Part shown: in pieces, positions 34,136-45,827 of the stretch
Numbering within the stretch: the first letter of the stretch is position 1
How the letters are laid out: every line of letters starts with the position of its first letter
Assembly: GCA_964019165.1 (NCBI GenBank)
Contig: OZ025271.1
Coordinates: 11,704,259-11,768,258, forward strand
Origin: Mastigias papua
Taxonomy: Eukaryota > Cnidaria > Scyphozoa > Rhizostomeae > Mastigiidae
Length of the DNA stretch: 64,000 nucleotides
Direction of reading: 5' to 3'
The notes under the pieces: model-generated
What the model was told of the DNA's origin: nothing
Databases searched by the model: none
Seen by the model: the letters and a program-made list of their open reading frames with translations, nothing else
Translations under genes and position numbers: made by a program

Positions 34136-35030
34136 TGTGTTATGATAAATACATCTTAGTCCATACGAAATTATAACATAACATATCCATTATTCTAATG
34201 TAGGTATATCGTAACTATTTTGATACCAGATATTACTATATCAATAATTTATCTCAAACTACTCTTTCCTTCTCACTTGGCTACAATTAAACTTACAATT
34301 TCCTTCGTCAAACTCACAACACTTGAATAAACCTTGATGCACACTAAGCTCAAGTCATGATACGTAGGAGTTTATGTAAGTGTACATTCAATAAATTTTA
34401 TCTCAATTTTATCTCATTGTCCTGTTCTACACTTCCCTTACATTTTGTAAGATGATGCCCCTTTTTGGGGTTTTGGGGGGCCTGTAGTCAATAGCGTGCT
34501 GTCTTAAATCCCGGAAACGCTGATTACAGGAGGATAGCTGATGTTTCGTACAAGTCTTATCATCCTGAGATTTTAACTCTGCACAGCGCGCGCCATCTCA
34601 TTTCACTTGTCATCAATAAACCCTACTATACTAGGGTTTCATCGTTGTGTATCCAAAGCACATCAATTCGTCACAAGAGACTTGCACTTACGTAGAGAAT
34701 TATAGGGTGCGGCTGCGATTACTCTTTATTTCTTATTTTAACTTCTACTTTTGTATACACAACAACAATTCACATTGATACGCACTTATTGATTTGCGTG
34801 TTGTCAGCGGCACGCAAATCTGTAAATTACCCATGCAAGCAAACTTTACCTATAGCGCGGATGGGTGAACATTTTTGAGGTGATACAATAGGTCAACAAT
34901 GGTTACTTGCAAGTATGCTGGCTTATGTTCAAGTAAGCCGCAGAGCAGACACAGCTGTAAAAAAGTGCGGTTTTTCATATGCGTGCGCATTCATGTGACC
35001 ATTTGAGCAGACATCACAATTGTTTTTCAA
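34136..35030. other. Non-coding stretch
   Basis: No gene is recognised. If the exon candidate at 35031 is real, the 5' flank and promoter of that gene would lie here, but I see no clear core-promoter motif. Confidence 0.4.
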
Positions 35031-35108
35031 ATGAAAGGTGAACACACAGCGTGTGACCCACTGATCGGCGTTGTGACCACAGCTTCAGGGATGCAGAGCA
35101 GACAAACG
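35031..35108 (+). CDS. Candidate first coding exon with a strong donor
   Basis: ATG at 35031 opens 26 codons that end exactly at a consensus donor (ACG|GTAAGT, 35109). The exon is 78 nt, phase 0. The peptide (..GEHTACDPLIGVVTTASG..) has no recognisable motif. It lies about 400 bp upstream of the protease-like ORF in the same orientation and could be its first exon, but I could not identify the matching acceptor with confidence. Confidence 0.3.
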
Positions 35109-35513
35109 GTAAGTCACTTTGTTTCTACTTTCACTCGATCATATATATGATATTGGCAAGCGGTCAGGCTAGACGTTAGTGAGAATAAGAATTGATTTGA
35201 AAATAGCCTCAGTTTTGTGTTCGCCATTAATGTCGTTTATCCGGTTGCTGGCCCCATGTTGCACATTCTTACAATTTAGGCACTCCCACTTATAAATCTA
35301 TAGGCCATAAATTTTCTAGTGAAGCAGGCTGCCAATGCTATCATAACAGTTGGTAACAGGACCCACAGTTGTGTTGATTTGCCCCTTTTTGGTGATTGAT
35401 GCTACAAGACCGGCAGTGTGAACAAATATCTTGCAGATGATGTTACTGACTAACATCAAAGATCGGTACTATACTGATAGGTATACTTCGAATGATGCAA
35501 ATCCGTGCAATGA

Positions 35514-36137
35514 ATGGGTATAATTGTGACAATGGCTTCCAATACAGTTTCAAACGAATATGCTAACTCCTTCAATTATAGATTTGTAAAGTTAATGCAG
35601 GGCACGTTTCACCAGGGAAATCCTAGATTTGGTGAAACAGCAGGACTCCAGTGTGTATGCAATTCCCTGATGTCTATTGTTTGGTCTTCTATTAAACAAA
35701 TTTCATATTGGAGACCACAAGACTTAGATAATATTTTGATAAATGGAGACATTCTTTACAAACGTCTGAATGTGTTTTCTTCACATAAAAATCAACATGG
35801 AAATGCTGTACAATGGTACTGGAATAATCTCATCTCTATTTCCCTTGAAATTAAAAGATTTCCTGCCGACAGAAATGGGTAATAGTTGTCTTTTTTTAAC
35901 AGGAAGATGTTAGCAAGGAAGTGTCCCATGGTTATAAATTGCCATCTTGTTATAACTGTGTGTGGTCAGGAGAAGTCCCTCACAATTTTTGGAGCAGAAC
36001 TTGAGAATTATTTCAATGAAGACATCATCAAATTTCCATCATCAGATTTGGAGACAAGACTCCTTTCGTTAGAAGATGTTGATTTCATATACAACTGCAA
36101 AAATGTTGTTATCTCAATGGAGGACCATGCTGCATGA
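35514..36137 (+). CDS. Putative cysteine-protease-like protein with a GLQCVCNSL box (C76/OTU-like?)
   Basis: The first frame (35514-35882; a better Kozak ATG is at 35526) contains GTFHQGNPRFGETAGLQCVC, then NSLMSIVWSSIK, and DLDNILINGDILYKRL. A conserved Gln-x-Cys-Asn set after 'RFG..AG', then 'W...DLD.IL..GD.LY', resembles the large-tegument-type deubiquitinase fold (MEROPS C76) as it turns up in animal uncharacterised and transposon-borne proteins. Cys47 (counting from 35514) would be the nucleophile. The second frame (35886-36137, ..CHLVITVCGQEKSLTIF..) is in register once the 24 nt 35879-35902 (GT..AG, T-rich end) are removed. So this is either one spliced gene or a copy with a stop. No His/Asp partner is identified. 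It could also be a fragment of a larger mobile element. Confidence 0.45.
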
Positions 36138-37450
36138 ACTATGTAGCTTTTTATATTGCATCCATATCGTTTCAGGATGTAGTTATTTAATCAAATGATA
36201 GTAAACAAGAACATTTGAAATAAGTATAAATATTTGTGTATGACAACATTACTAACCTTATAATGAATTTTCTTATATACTGTATTTAAAAAGCCATGAG
36301 TTCCAAATAGAATTTTAACTTTTGGCACACAGGTATCATATTAAGGCTCCATCAATATCCCTTTTAAAACTTGGTTTATCCAAAATAGCATAGATCACAC
36401 TTTTTATAAAAGGCTAAAAACTATTTTTCCTAATCACCACACAAATGCTTTTACTTTTTTCTGCCATCTATGATGCTAGATATCTAGCATCTGCTAATGT
36501 GATTTCCTTTTACACCAAAATATCAATTTGTTGTGTTCTAGTGCAGCAAGTTTTTGTTGAATTTACATATGGACTTATCTTCTGTTTTTTAGTATTTTTA
36601 TATCTATTTCACTAGATATTCATTTTTTACTGCCAACTAGTGGTTGATAAATAAGCTGGTTGATATCCCAGCCTGTCTGGGTAATTTAATATGTAGTCAT
36701 ACTGAACATGCCACTCATATAGGTTTTTCCTGGAGTTCTCTATACATGGGTCTGATATTTGACTTGATTCTCATAAATGATTAAGTATTCTTCATTTTGT
36801 AGCCAATAGGTCCCAGTATGATTACTGAAAAATGATTAAAAGTCTTTTGCCTGGTTTACTTTGATTTTAGAACATTCAGGACAGAAGGTGCTTCCCATCT
36901 GGTCATCAGATACCTCAAGTTTTTTTATACGCCATTTCTTATTAACACTTTTGTATGTACTACTTGTGCAGCTGATATATGAATTGATTTTCCAACCTTA
37001 TTTTGTTTTCATTTAGTTGTCATTTTCTGAACATTTACTTATTTCGTCTTCATTTCTTACGTCTTATACACAACAGCTGATGCCATTTTATGTATTTTGC
37101 AGATTCTCTCAAAATGCCTTTCAGTATCACTGCTACCTACATTTGTATGCCTCATTTATCATGAATACACTGATACCACGCAAATCTTCAGATAGTATTA
37201 GAAAACCCAGCGGCAAGCGACGTACAGAAGCAGCTGTAGTTATTATGTAATTTATTGATTTATAGGCACATTGCGGCACACTTAGAACCTCCAGGGTAGT
37301 AGCGCCATGAACTTGTAGGAGGTACCGTCACAGAGGGGTTCTCTGTAGGTCAGGCAGACACCGCCGTAATTAAATCACATAGATATTTTATAATCAGTTG
37401 AATATGTTAAAGTTACAGTAGGGTTGGAGTGAGAGTTAGAGTTAGACTTA
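36138..37450. other. Non-coding stretch
   Basis: AT-rich sequence with many T-runs. A short open piece after an acceptor-like site near 37103 (..RKSSDSIRKPSGKRRTEAA.., stop at 37250) could be a terminal exon, but nothing supports it beyond length and splice consensus. Confidence 0.35.
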
Positions 37451-38568
37451 GGACTGATTTATACGTCGTGCTTTACTCGCGTCGAATCAATTGCTATTAA
37501 AATCGACGAAAGCGCGGCTAAAGCTCATGAGTGAAATCCTATTCGATTTATACGTCGAGCTTCTGTCGCGCTTTCACAAGTGTAAGCGAAGCAGCTTCAC
37601 TGTGGAGTGGTGGCGGGAACTTTCTTTGTTTACACTTCATTGCCTTATATGTAGATATAACGAATATTATCAATTAAAGCCTGGTTCACACTAGAGGCGA
37701 TTATCATAATCGCTTTGAGAATCCAAAACGATTATCGAAAGCGATTATCAGCCGGAAGTAAGCCGACGCCATTCCAGCTGAAGTGAAAAGTTACATCGCA
37801 TAGGTCTAACGACTGCGAGTAGCTGTGTTTTCGAAATAAAAGATATAATTTGCGTTTACTTATTACTTACCATAGACCCAGAAGGGAAAAAGCAAGAAAG
37901 GGAAGGTGCTAGGCGAGTAGTTTTAGAAACAGATCGATTTACTATCATTTTCAAACGGTTGTGAACGAAATGGCACCATTGATATACTTCTACTTCTCTT
38001 CTTCGATATAAATTCATCTACGCGCGGTTTATCTCAAAAAAACTGTTTCAAAATAGCACTCACAGGACAGAATCTACAAGATTCTGGCAGGAATACCACA
38101 GAAAAATTCCATTTAACAATTGCCGGAAGAGCGGTCGACTTTGAAGTGGCGATTATCGAAAGCGATTATATCAAACAAATTTGATATAATCGCTTTGATA
38201 ATCGCTTTCGAAATGCGTATTCGCGTACGGTTCACACCAAGCGATTAAGTTTTTCGCTTTAAAAACTTCAAAGCGATTAAGATAATCGCCCTAGTGTGAA
38301 CCAGGCTTAACCCTGCGGACTACAATAAATTGTAATTGATTCGAAGCGAGTTAAGCGCGACGTTTAAATCAAAGCCGTGCTTTGGCCGTGTAGCACGGCC
38401 TACTCAGTCGAGCTCTAGTCGTGCTAAGCATTTGACTCGAGCTAAAAACAGGTCATGGGCTGTTTTGATTCATACGCCGTGCTACACTCGGACCAAATCA
38501 ACACTTAGAACTTTTCAGGTGCAAATAATTGATTCGACTCGAGTATAGCACGACGTATAAATCAGCCC
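37451..38568. mobile_element. PIF/Harbinger-like element with TTA target duplication
   Basis: The ends are ggactgatttatacgtcgtg and, reverse-complemented, gggctgatttatacgtcgtg, and the inverted match continues through '(t/a)actcg(c/a)gtcgaatcaatt'. TTA lies outside both ends (37448-37450 and 38569-38571), the TWA target of PIF/Harbinger. Variants of the 'gtcg..tcaat' end block recur inside. The centre is occupied by a second element (37678-38307). No transposase is visible. Confidence 0.75.
37678..38307. mobile_element. Nested PIF/Harbinger-like MITE (630 bp)
   Basis: The ends are agcctggttcacactagagg and, reverse-complemented, agcctggttcacactagggc, followed on both sides by 'cgattatc(a/t)(t/)aatcgctttga'. 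TAA flanks both sides (37675-37677 and 38308-38310). An internal palindrome of 'gcgattat..' units sits near 38150-38215. It lies inside the element at 37451-38568 and so is younger than it. Confidence 0.8.
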
Positions 38569-38770
38569 TTAGATGCCTAATAAACGGGGGAGTGTGCATA
38601 TTAACTTGTCATGTTCCTTCCGATCCCCACGGAACTTATTAGGACCCTCGCATTTTTTACATTTCAAATAATGAAAAGTGGGTTGGAGGTTGTCCCCTTA
38701 AGAACAGAAATTTCTTCTTTCGCGAAGTGCACAGGGATGCCTGTACCAATTTAGGGCGTATCATAAACAT

Positions 38771-41588
38771 CTTTGCACTAAAATAATTAAGTCTGTGGAA
38801 AAGGGCAGGAGGGGCAGTTGCCCCCCTCAGAGTAGGCGTCCCTGGAAGTGCAGTAGACAGTTAAAATGCTATTATTTTGAAAATATTCCCGACCCCCCGT
38901 GTATTAGGTTTAGAAGCATTTCCGATCCCCCCTTTTATGATATATCCCATGATTCGTTGACACTTTGTTTACAGTTGTATTCCATAAATCATACCAGGTC
39001 CTGTTCCAACACGCTCTTTTGCTTCCGTCTAGCCGTTTGGTGCTTGCTAAAATCACATGTGGATTGGAAATCGATTTCGTATTTTGGGAATAGCTTGAGA
39101 GGTTTGTACAGCTTTAGTCTCCATTAAATCTACCCAGTGTTTGTAGGGTGAATCAAGATAAGGTGTGTGTTTGCGGCGAATTTGATTCGATTGATAATAG
39201 GAGCGACAATGTCCTTGTCACTTGGCAACTCAATGATATGGTGCCATCGTCGTCCTTGAATATCTGTAGGTCAACTAGTACACAAAATAAGCCTTGCCGC
39301 CATTGCCAAATGTATTTTCATGTTCTCCACGGTCTCTCATAACCATGGGGGGTGCTTATAACGTTGTCCAGTTTTTGCTGCCCCTTGGAGCAGGGGCGGA
39401 TCCAGGACAAATTTTGACATTCGCACAAAGTGCGAAATAAGTGCCATGCCCAAATATCCGCACCCATAAACCACACCTACAAACCACACCTGCAGAGTCC
39501 CTATTCCAACCCCAATACTGCTACCTAGTATAACCCCATGTAAAGCAGAGAGAGCCCGTAATATCTACGTAATAAATGCAATGATTTTTCATTTTCAGTC
39601 AGCAGCAAGGAGTAGGAACTATTGAAGCAATCTCTACCCGAAACCTTAGAGCACTATTTTCTTATTGACCACTTTCTTATGCCAAAAAAGTAATAATTTC
39701 TTTCCAGTAAACATCACCCGATAATGACACCTTCCCCATAAGGCAAATTGAGTACACATTGAGGTCTAGTTAGCTTTCTAATAAATATTTGTGGGTAAAT
39801 CGAATTGTCAGCTGGTAAGGGGGTTGCAGATGAATAAGTCAGATAACGAATAGATCCACTACGGTCCAAGCCTAGGGGTATTCGTTCAACATTTAGAAAT
39901 GCTATTATTAATTAACTTTTCACTGAGTGTTATCGACTTGCAGTCTTGGCATGTATCCTTGTTGTAACAAAACGGGAGCTTGGTCTACACTTCCTACAGA
40001 AATCGAGGGTTATCCAAGTGCTTACCATGTATGCCTAACTGAAATCGATGGCAACAAATGCCACAAATACAAATAGAATAGCTACAGTATTGGGCTGCTA
40101 TCGTCTTTGGTATAAGTGTTTGCAGAGCCATTCACATCCCATATGGAGACTGCTAATAGACCTTCATAGATTCATGCTACTTCCTCAATGTGCAATTGAA
40201 TCCCGTCAGCTGGATATTTGGGAGAATTGGGCAAACTGTACGCACACGATATCCTAGCGGAAGAGAGGGTTATCAAGACAGGTAGTATAGGGTTATCCCC
40301 CGCTCTCTTCCATATAATATCCGTCGCCTCTACCTTCGCCACATTCGCACAACCATTTTCTCCATACACTTTCCTATTGATTTTTGACGTACTAATAGCA
40401 CTATCCATTCCGAAGTTCGCACAGCTTTTGGAGGTACACTTTTCACGTACGATTCCTCTGCGCACGCACAGATAAGTAGATGCTAATTTTATGTGAAGGT
40501 CGCACAAAATAATTGGTTCTGTGTAATGTATGATGTTGGGGATCACCCAATTCAAACAATACGTGAGGGGAGCCCAAAACAACGTACAATAACAAACAAG
40601 TATTGCCAAAGATAAACAACAGATACGGTTACAAGATGCGGTTGTTGATAGATAGTGAGGTTTTGATGTGATTATTGTCAAATAAGAATGAAAGGTAGTT
40701 TCTATACACAGAGATCTTTGACAGCTAATGTGCAGTTAGAAAATCTGACCTTCGCCAGTGCGGGTTTTGCGAATGCCTGGATCCGCCTCTGCCTTGGAGT
40801 GTACTAACTAGAACTCCATATTATGAGAGGGATTGGTAACGTTGCGTGCTGGATAGGGGAACGTGCAAAATAGGTGGGTGTGCAGAATAGGGGGCGTTAC
40901 GCAATGATCGAAGAAGACTCTAATTGACTAGTCTTCTGTGTAACAACACACATATTCATTAAACAACATGATATTTAAAGAATGTATTATAATTTACTTA
41001 AATTTCCATCAAAATAACTGCAATTTCCTAATCGAAACAAACATCTGAAAGACACTTAATACTATCGTGTACAGCAAAAGTGCTTGCAATCACCACTAAG
41101 AGTTGAATACATCATAGTTCTTGCAATATAATGCATATGGAATGATATAGCCTATATAAAAAACTTCAAATGTGTCTTTCACTCATGTGCACAATAGGGG
41201 GACTCTATGTTGTAGATTACACACTTGAGTCACAAAGCTAAATAGTTGTGAAATACAACCCAATTGCCATGACTTAATGGATATGAAGTGATATAACCTA
41301 TTTGCAAAACAACAAATGTGTCTGTCACTCATGTGCAGAATGGGTGGGACCAGTAACATCATGTGCAAATTGGATGGATGTATCTCTAAGAGGTACAGGC
41401 AATATTTACTGACATCTGTATTGAAAAGCTTTTACGCTATTTCTGTATTGGAAAGTTGCTTCCCTGCCCTAGGTATGTGCAGGCACTCATGATTTTACCC
41501 CAATGGCCTCCCATTGCCCTTACTAGATCTACTGATGACACTCCAACTTATGCAGAGAATGCTGTTTTGTGCAGTCATGATGGATGGA
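38771..41588 (+). repeat. Large duplicated repeat, copy B (carries a hAT element)
   Basis: Same orientation as copy A (31958-33396), with very similar sequence on both sides of the inserted hAT element at 39391-40791. It ends at gatggatggaaggatg, two TGGA units at the exact place where copy A has expanded to about 84. The short ORFs here have no counterpart of note in copy A. Confidence 0.9.
39391..40791. mobile_element. hAT-type non-autonomous element (1.4 kb) with verified 8-bp target duplication
   Basis: The left end is caggggcggatccagg. The reverse-complemented right end is cagaggcggatccagg. A perfect 8-bp repeat, ccttggag, flanks it (39383-39390 and 40792-40799). The duplicated locus in copy A has a single ccttggag with no insertion, so the boundaries are proven by comparison within the window. 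The ends resemble those of the element at 4436-6724. Overlapping ORFs inside (the longest is minus 40172-40681) show no transposase similarity. Confidence 0.9.
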
Positions 41589-42337
41589 AGGATGATAATA
41601 ATTCCCTATTGTACAAATCTAAGGATGACATAAATATAAGGCAGATGTTAGTATGAAGTTTGAAGTATCTAGATGCTCTCCTCCGCCTTGTCATAATCTC
41701 CAGAAAGTATACATCTTGAGGATATTTGAATTGTCTTGTATGGGATGGAAAATTTCTCCTGTATCAATTTAGCCCGAGTTCCAAGTTTCCTAGCAATCCT
41801 TTGAAACTGTTCCCCATGACTAATGCTACTGTTGTAGTCTGTTATGTGTATAGCATGTGATATCTGATGTATTATTGTTTCTAACATTTTACTCTTTGGT
41901 TCGTTTTCATCTGCAATTACTACAATGAAGAGGTTTTTCAGTAGTAAGTCATTATGCCTAGCACCCAGAAAGAGACTGTTGCATCCTGTAATTTTTTGTT
42001 ATTCTTTGCAGCTTAAAACACCAATAGTGCTCTCACCGACTGGGAGACACATTGCTTCAGAATAGTATTATTTATATACAGTAGTTATAAAATGTAACAA
42101 TAAGTTTAGCCTTGATGTGTGATTTCGCTGCTTTGTGCAAGGCTGTAAATGCCATTTTTCATTGTTGCAGTTCCTCCTCTACATTACTTGACCCGTTTTC
42201 CATGACTATTGTTGGCAACGTTTTTCAGTGATTGACATTAATAGATACAATTGAATCACAATCCCATGAGCGATCTAATATTTTAGATTTCAACTTTTAT
42301 AACATTTCTTCACCAACAACATCATATAGACTATTCA
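41589..42337. other. Non-coding stretch
   Basis: No gene is recognised. A 72-codon minus-strand ORF at 41669-41887 (..GEQFQRIARKLGTRAKLIQ..) has a plausible composition but no family I know. Confidence 0.35.
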
Positions 42338-42805
42338 ATGTTTTTGTTTCTAAATCCTAGCAATAATTCCGGAAGACCAATATTTTACTTACTACTTAAA
42401 GTACATAAACCCGGGGTTCCTAGAGGCCCGAATATATCAGGATGTAATTCACCAACAACCAACTTCTCCAAATGCATTGACTATTACCTCAAGCCAATTG
42501 TTAAGCAACTCCCATCTTATATACAAAAAGACAATGCATTTTTGTGTAAAATCAAAGATATTGCTGGTGACATACCATGATGTTCTATTTTTGTGACTTT
42601 TGATGTGGAGTGACTTTACACTAACACCCCTCATGATGAGGGAATCAATGTTTACATAAGGGCCTTACAAACTTTCTATGGGAGCGACCTCCCTTTATCT
42701 GTTAAACAGTTAAGAGAGATACTTCATTTCATTCTGCAAAAAATCTACTCCCAGTTTTTAGACAGTTTTTATCTACAAAAATATGGTACTACTATGGGGT
42801 CACTG
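42338..42805 (+). pseudogene. Penelope-like element RT fragment (N-terminal half)
   Basis: The plus strand reads GRPIFYLLLKVHKPGVPRGP, then NISGCNSPTTNFSKCIDYYL and KPIVKQLPSYI. This is the Penelope entry block (usual 'FY.LPKIHKP....RPIVSGCNSPTE..S..ID..L.P'). After a stop comes FVTFDVE, a second stop, and LYTNTPHDEGI (motif A, usual 'DV..LYTNIPH.EG'), then a piece near YGTTMGS. At about 42805 it changes into inverted repeat C. It is dead and distinct from the C-terminal fragment at 33726-34135. Confidence 0.75.
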
Positions 42806-42811
42806 TTAGAG

Positions 42812-43205
42812 GTAAATCCACCCATTTTACACATGATGTTACTGTTCCCCCTATTCTGCACATGAGTGAAAGACACATTTGTTGTGTTGTATATAGGTTA
42901 TAATACTTCATATGCATTATGTTGCAAGAATTATGATGTATTCAACTCTTAGTGGTGATTGCAATCAATTTTGCTGTATACGATAGTATTTTGTGTTTGT
43001 CGGATGAAGTTTGTGTGGATTAGGAAATTGTAGCTATTTTGATAGAAACTTAAATAAATTATAATAAATTCTTTAAATATTGCGTTCTTTAATGAATATG
43101 TGTGTTGTTACACAGAAGGCTAGTCGATAAGAGTCTCCTTCAGTCATTACATAACATCCCCCTATTCTGCACATCCACCTATTTTACACAACCCCCTATT
43201 CTTCA
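42812..43205 (-). repeat. Inverted partial copy C of the large repeat
   Basis: Reverse-complemented, this matches about 32650-33030 of copy A and the same part of copy B, including 'aatacatcata' and 'cttagtggtgattgcaa' in inverse and the 'ccccctattctgcaca' motifs. It is more diverged than A is from B, with several small indels. Confidence 0.8.
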
Positions 43206-44225
43206 TGTAGGGTTACCAAATCATATGCATATTGTTATGTTTTGGAACCAGAGCGTGAAAGACAACGAAGATGATATAGACAGAAGAAATGTCATGGGCT
43301 TATTTGATGAGAATGATGCTAGGATTTCCAATCCTAATATATTCATTCTATTGATACTCTTTCCATCAGACATGAAACTGATCAGACATTATGTTCAGAA
43401 AATTCTAGCGCCTCCTGTTTATTCCAAAGCCCATTTCTTTATTTTCAAAAATTGTTTCCAACCCCACACTTGTTCCAACTACCCCCAATTATTAGAGACC
43501 AAAGAGTAATGTATTAAATGTCTTTCAGTTGGCTGAATTTACCCAAGTGTCAAGAGAGGCAGTGTAGTTATAATGTAAAAAGAAACATAATTGTTTTTTA
43601 ACATCTTTTATTTTTTGTAGCTATTGAATTACGTTTATATGCCGTTTGTACAAGCAGCAGGTCTAATAGCAGTTCCTTTCATTGGTTGTTTGAGGATGTC
43701 TATGATAGATAGATTGCCTATTTGGAGTTGTCAGAGATATTGCATAAGGCGTATATGTAGCAGTCACAATGAGTATGCTTGTGCAAAGTGCCTGTGCTTG
43801 CAATTAATATTCATTCTTATTATTGTTTTGGAATAATATTGTGTTAGTGTTGTATTCTGGTTTAATTCTTCATAGAATTGTAGGCTGCATCTGCTTTACT
43901 AATAAATCATGTAGGGCCCTTTGTGTAGAAGGTATTTGTGAAGAACGCTGTCCATTACTGTAAATCATGTTGTTCTACATTTAAACTAAGATAAAACTCC
44001 AGCACAAAATAATAAATTTATTTTTCATATTTATCAGGAAACTCCCAGCTATGGGAGTTTTAATTTGCATGTTAAGGGTTATTTTGTAAGGTATGAAATT
44101 TGGCTATGACACATGTTTAAGCATAGGCTCCATTTTTGCAGTCTTGATCAGTGGGCTGCCAAGTGACTTGTGAGGGGTGTAGTAAACGAAATTTACTGAC
44201 GGGTTTGAGCAAAGCTCTATAACTA
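43206..44225. other. Non-coding stretch
   Basis: No gene is recognised. The longest open frame begins inside repeat C and has no conserved content. Confidence 0.4.
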
Positions 44226-44506
44226 CAATACCCGACAAAAGTCCTGGGACACTTCGCACTTTTTGCAGTCTGCAATGAACTTTAATCCCCCTCTCCCCCT
44301 GAAACAATGTTGGTTTTCTGGTGAAGTGCCTGCGATAATGGGAAAATTTCGCGTGCACACCAACTTCAAGTGTCCCACCAGCGAACCAACATTGTTCTAG
44401 GGGGAAGGGGGGGGGTGCATGTTTGTAGCAACTATGACAATATGTAGAGGAAAGTTGTGTTTTATCTGTTTCTTCTAAGTGTCCCAAGGACTTTTGGCGA
44501 CTATTG
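44226..44506. mobile_element. Tc1/mariner-like MITE, copy 2
   Basis: Same termini as copy 1 (caatacccgacaaaagtcct), and TA precedes the left end at 44224-44225. The interior is nearly identical to copy 1. It is followed directly by the second copy of the 1.1 kb repeat. Confidence 0.75.
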
Positions 44507-45613
44507 TCTGGTATCAAATTTGAAAGATAGAACATATTTGGCTGCAATCATTGGCGATAGTAGGGTTTTCGGGGGCCCTGATTACGGTAGTGACAACAGT
44601 TTTTACGTATCTTTACCCTATGACGTCATGCTGATGTCACAGGGTAAATTTATTGGACTTGTCTCTTGAATGTGCGCATAAACGGTACTTTTGTACATAC
44701 GAGTGCAACTGTAAGCCATGTTCATAAAAATATGAGGCTATAGCTTCTATATAACAGAAACGCAGAGGACTTACGAGCAGTAGTTTGGGCTTAACATAGT
44801 ATTAAAGACGTAGCCTCGTAACCGTGAACTTGACTGTAGGAATGGAAAAACGGTCATAAGCGGCTGCATGTGGCCATAAAAGTGTATCATAAGGGTTCTC
44901 AAAGATTGAATTGCGATGACGAGAGAAGCGAAAATTACCGAAAAGACGAATGAAGTTGTTCAGGCAAACAGTGTATGGAGTCAAACCCACTCAAAAAAGA
45001 GTTGTGAGCCTCCAGCACTAACTAGCAGGGAGAAGGGTCGTTTTCTCAGAAAGTGTAAATCATGACAGAACAGATTCAGGCCCTCTGACGAGGCCAGAAA
45101 AGACTATAAGGGGAGGGGCAAAAACTCCCAATCTTCGGAGCCCCAGATAATGAGAACACAAGTAAATTCGATGGTGATAATATACGGTATGCTGTACAAC
45201 CTGTTATCACTTCTAGTCCCCTTGACCACCTAAATAGTCAGTTTGAATTATGGAAAGATACGGGAAATGATTATTTGACAAAATAAAGTGGACAAACTAC
45301 GTTGTGTGGAATACAGTACATGCAATACATTACGCGGCTCAGCGTCCTTCAATACAAATCAGACTGAACAACAACAACAATATGCACTAGCGACAGTTTA
45401 CCTATGCAGTTTACACGGTTTACACTCACAGTTTACACTTGAAAATCAGGCGACAAAGGGTGCTTCCCTTGACCAAAGCGGAGAGGTGATCACCATGCCA
45501 GATGTACACTATCTATGTACATGCTTTAATGATTTTTCATGAATGTTTTAGTATACTGGTAAGGAAATAATGAGGAAAACTCCACGGTTTACACTTGTTT
45601 GCATAAAGAATCA
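44507..45613. repeat. 1.1 kb dispersed repeat, copy 2 (joined to the MITE)
   Basis: Close match to 22479-23672, with about 80 bp missing near 44950. Homology ends at gcataaagaatcac, after which the copies diverge. The short shared ORF (45288-45542; copy 1 23345-23599) differs at several residues and runs through a low-complexity part. I do not call it a gene. Confidence 0.8.
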
Positions 45614-45827
45614 CATGACCTAACTCTTAATACCTTGGAAAGTGTAAACCGTGGAAAGATGCCAATTTTCATACCACTACTACGTTTTCTATAAACTTGA
45701 ATATTGTTGATGGATGTACACATATTGTGTACATCTTTTACGTATTTTACACAAATTAAATACTACGCGTATGCAGAAATACAGAGCTTTTTGCAAGTGT
45801 AAACTGTGGTGTAAACCGTGTAAACTG
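45407..45827. repeat. Inverted-repeat element built from GTTTACAC motifs
   Basis: The left end cagtttacacggtttacact and the reverse-complemented right end cagtttacacggtttacacc match over about 35 bp. A second inverted pair of 'cacggtttacac'/'gtgtaaaccgtg' lies inside (about 45582 and 45643). No target duplication is clear. In copy 1 (from about 23456) the right half is lost at the BEL junction. Confidence 0.6.

Noticed and set aside
40172..40681. 169-codon minus-strand ORF within the hAT element
   Set aside because: No transposase or other motif, overlapped by a plus-strand ORF, and absent from the sister copy of the repeat.
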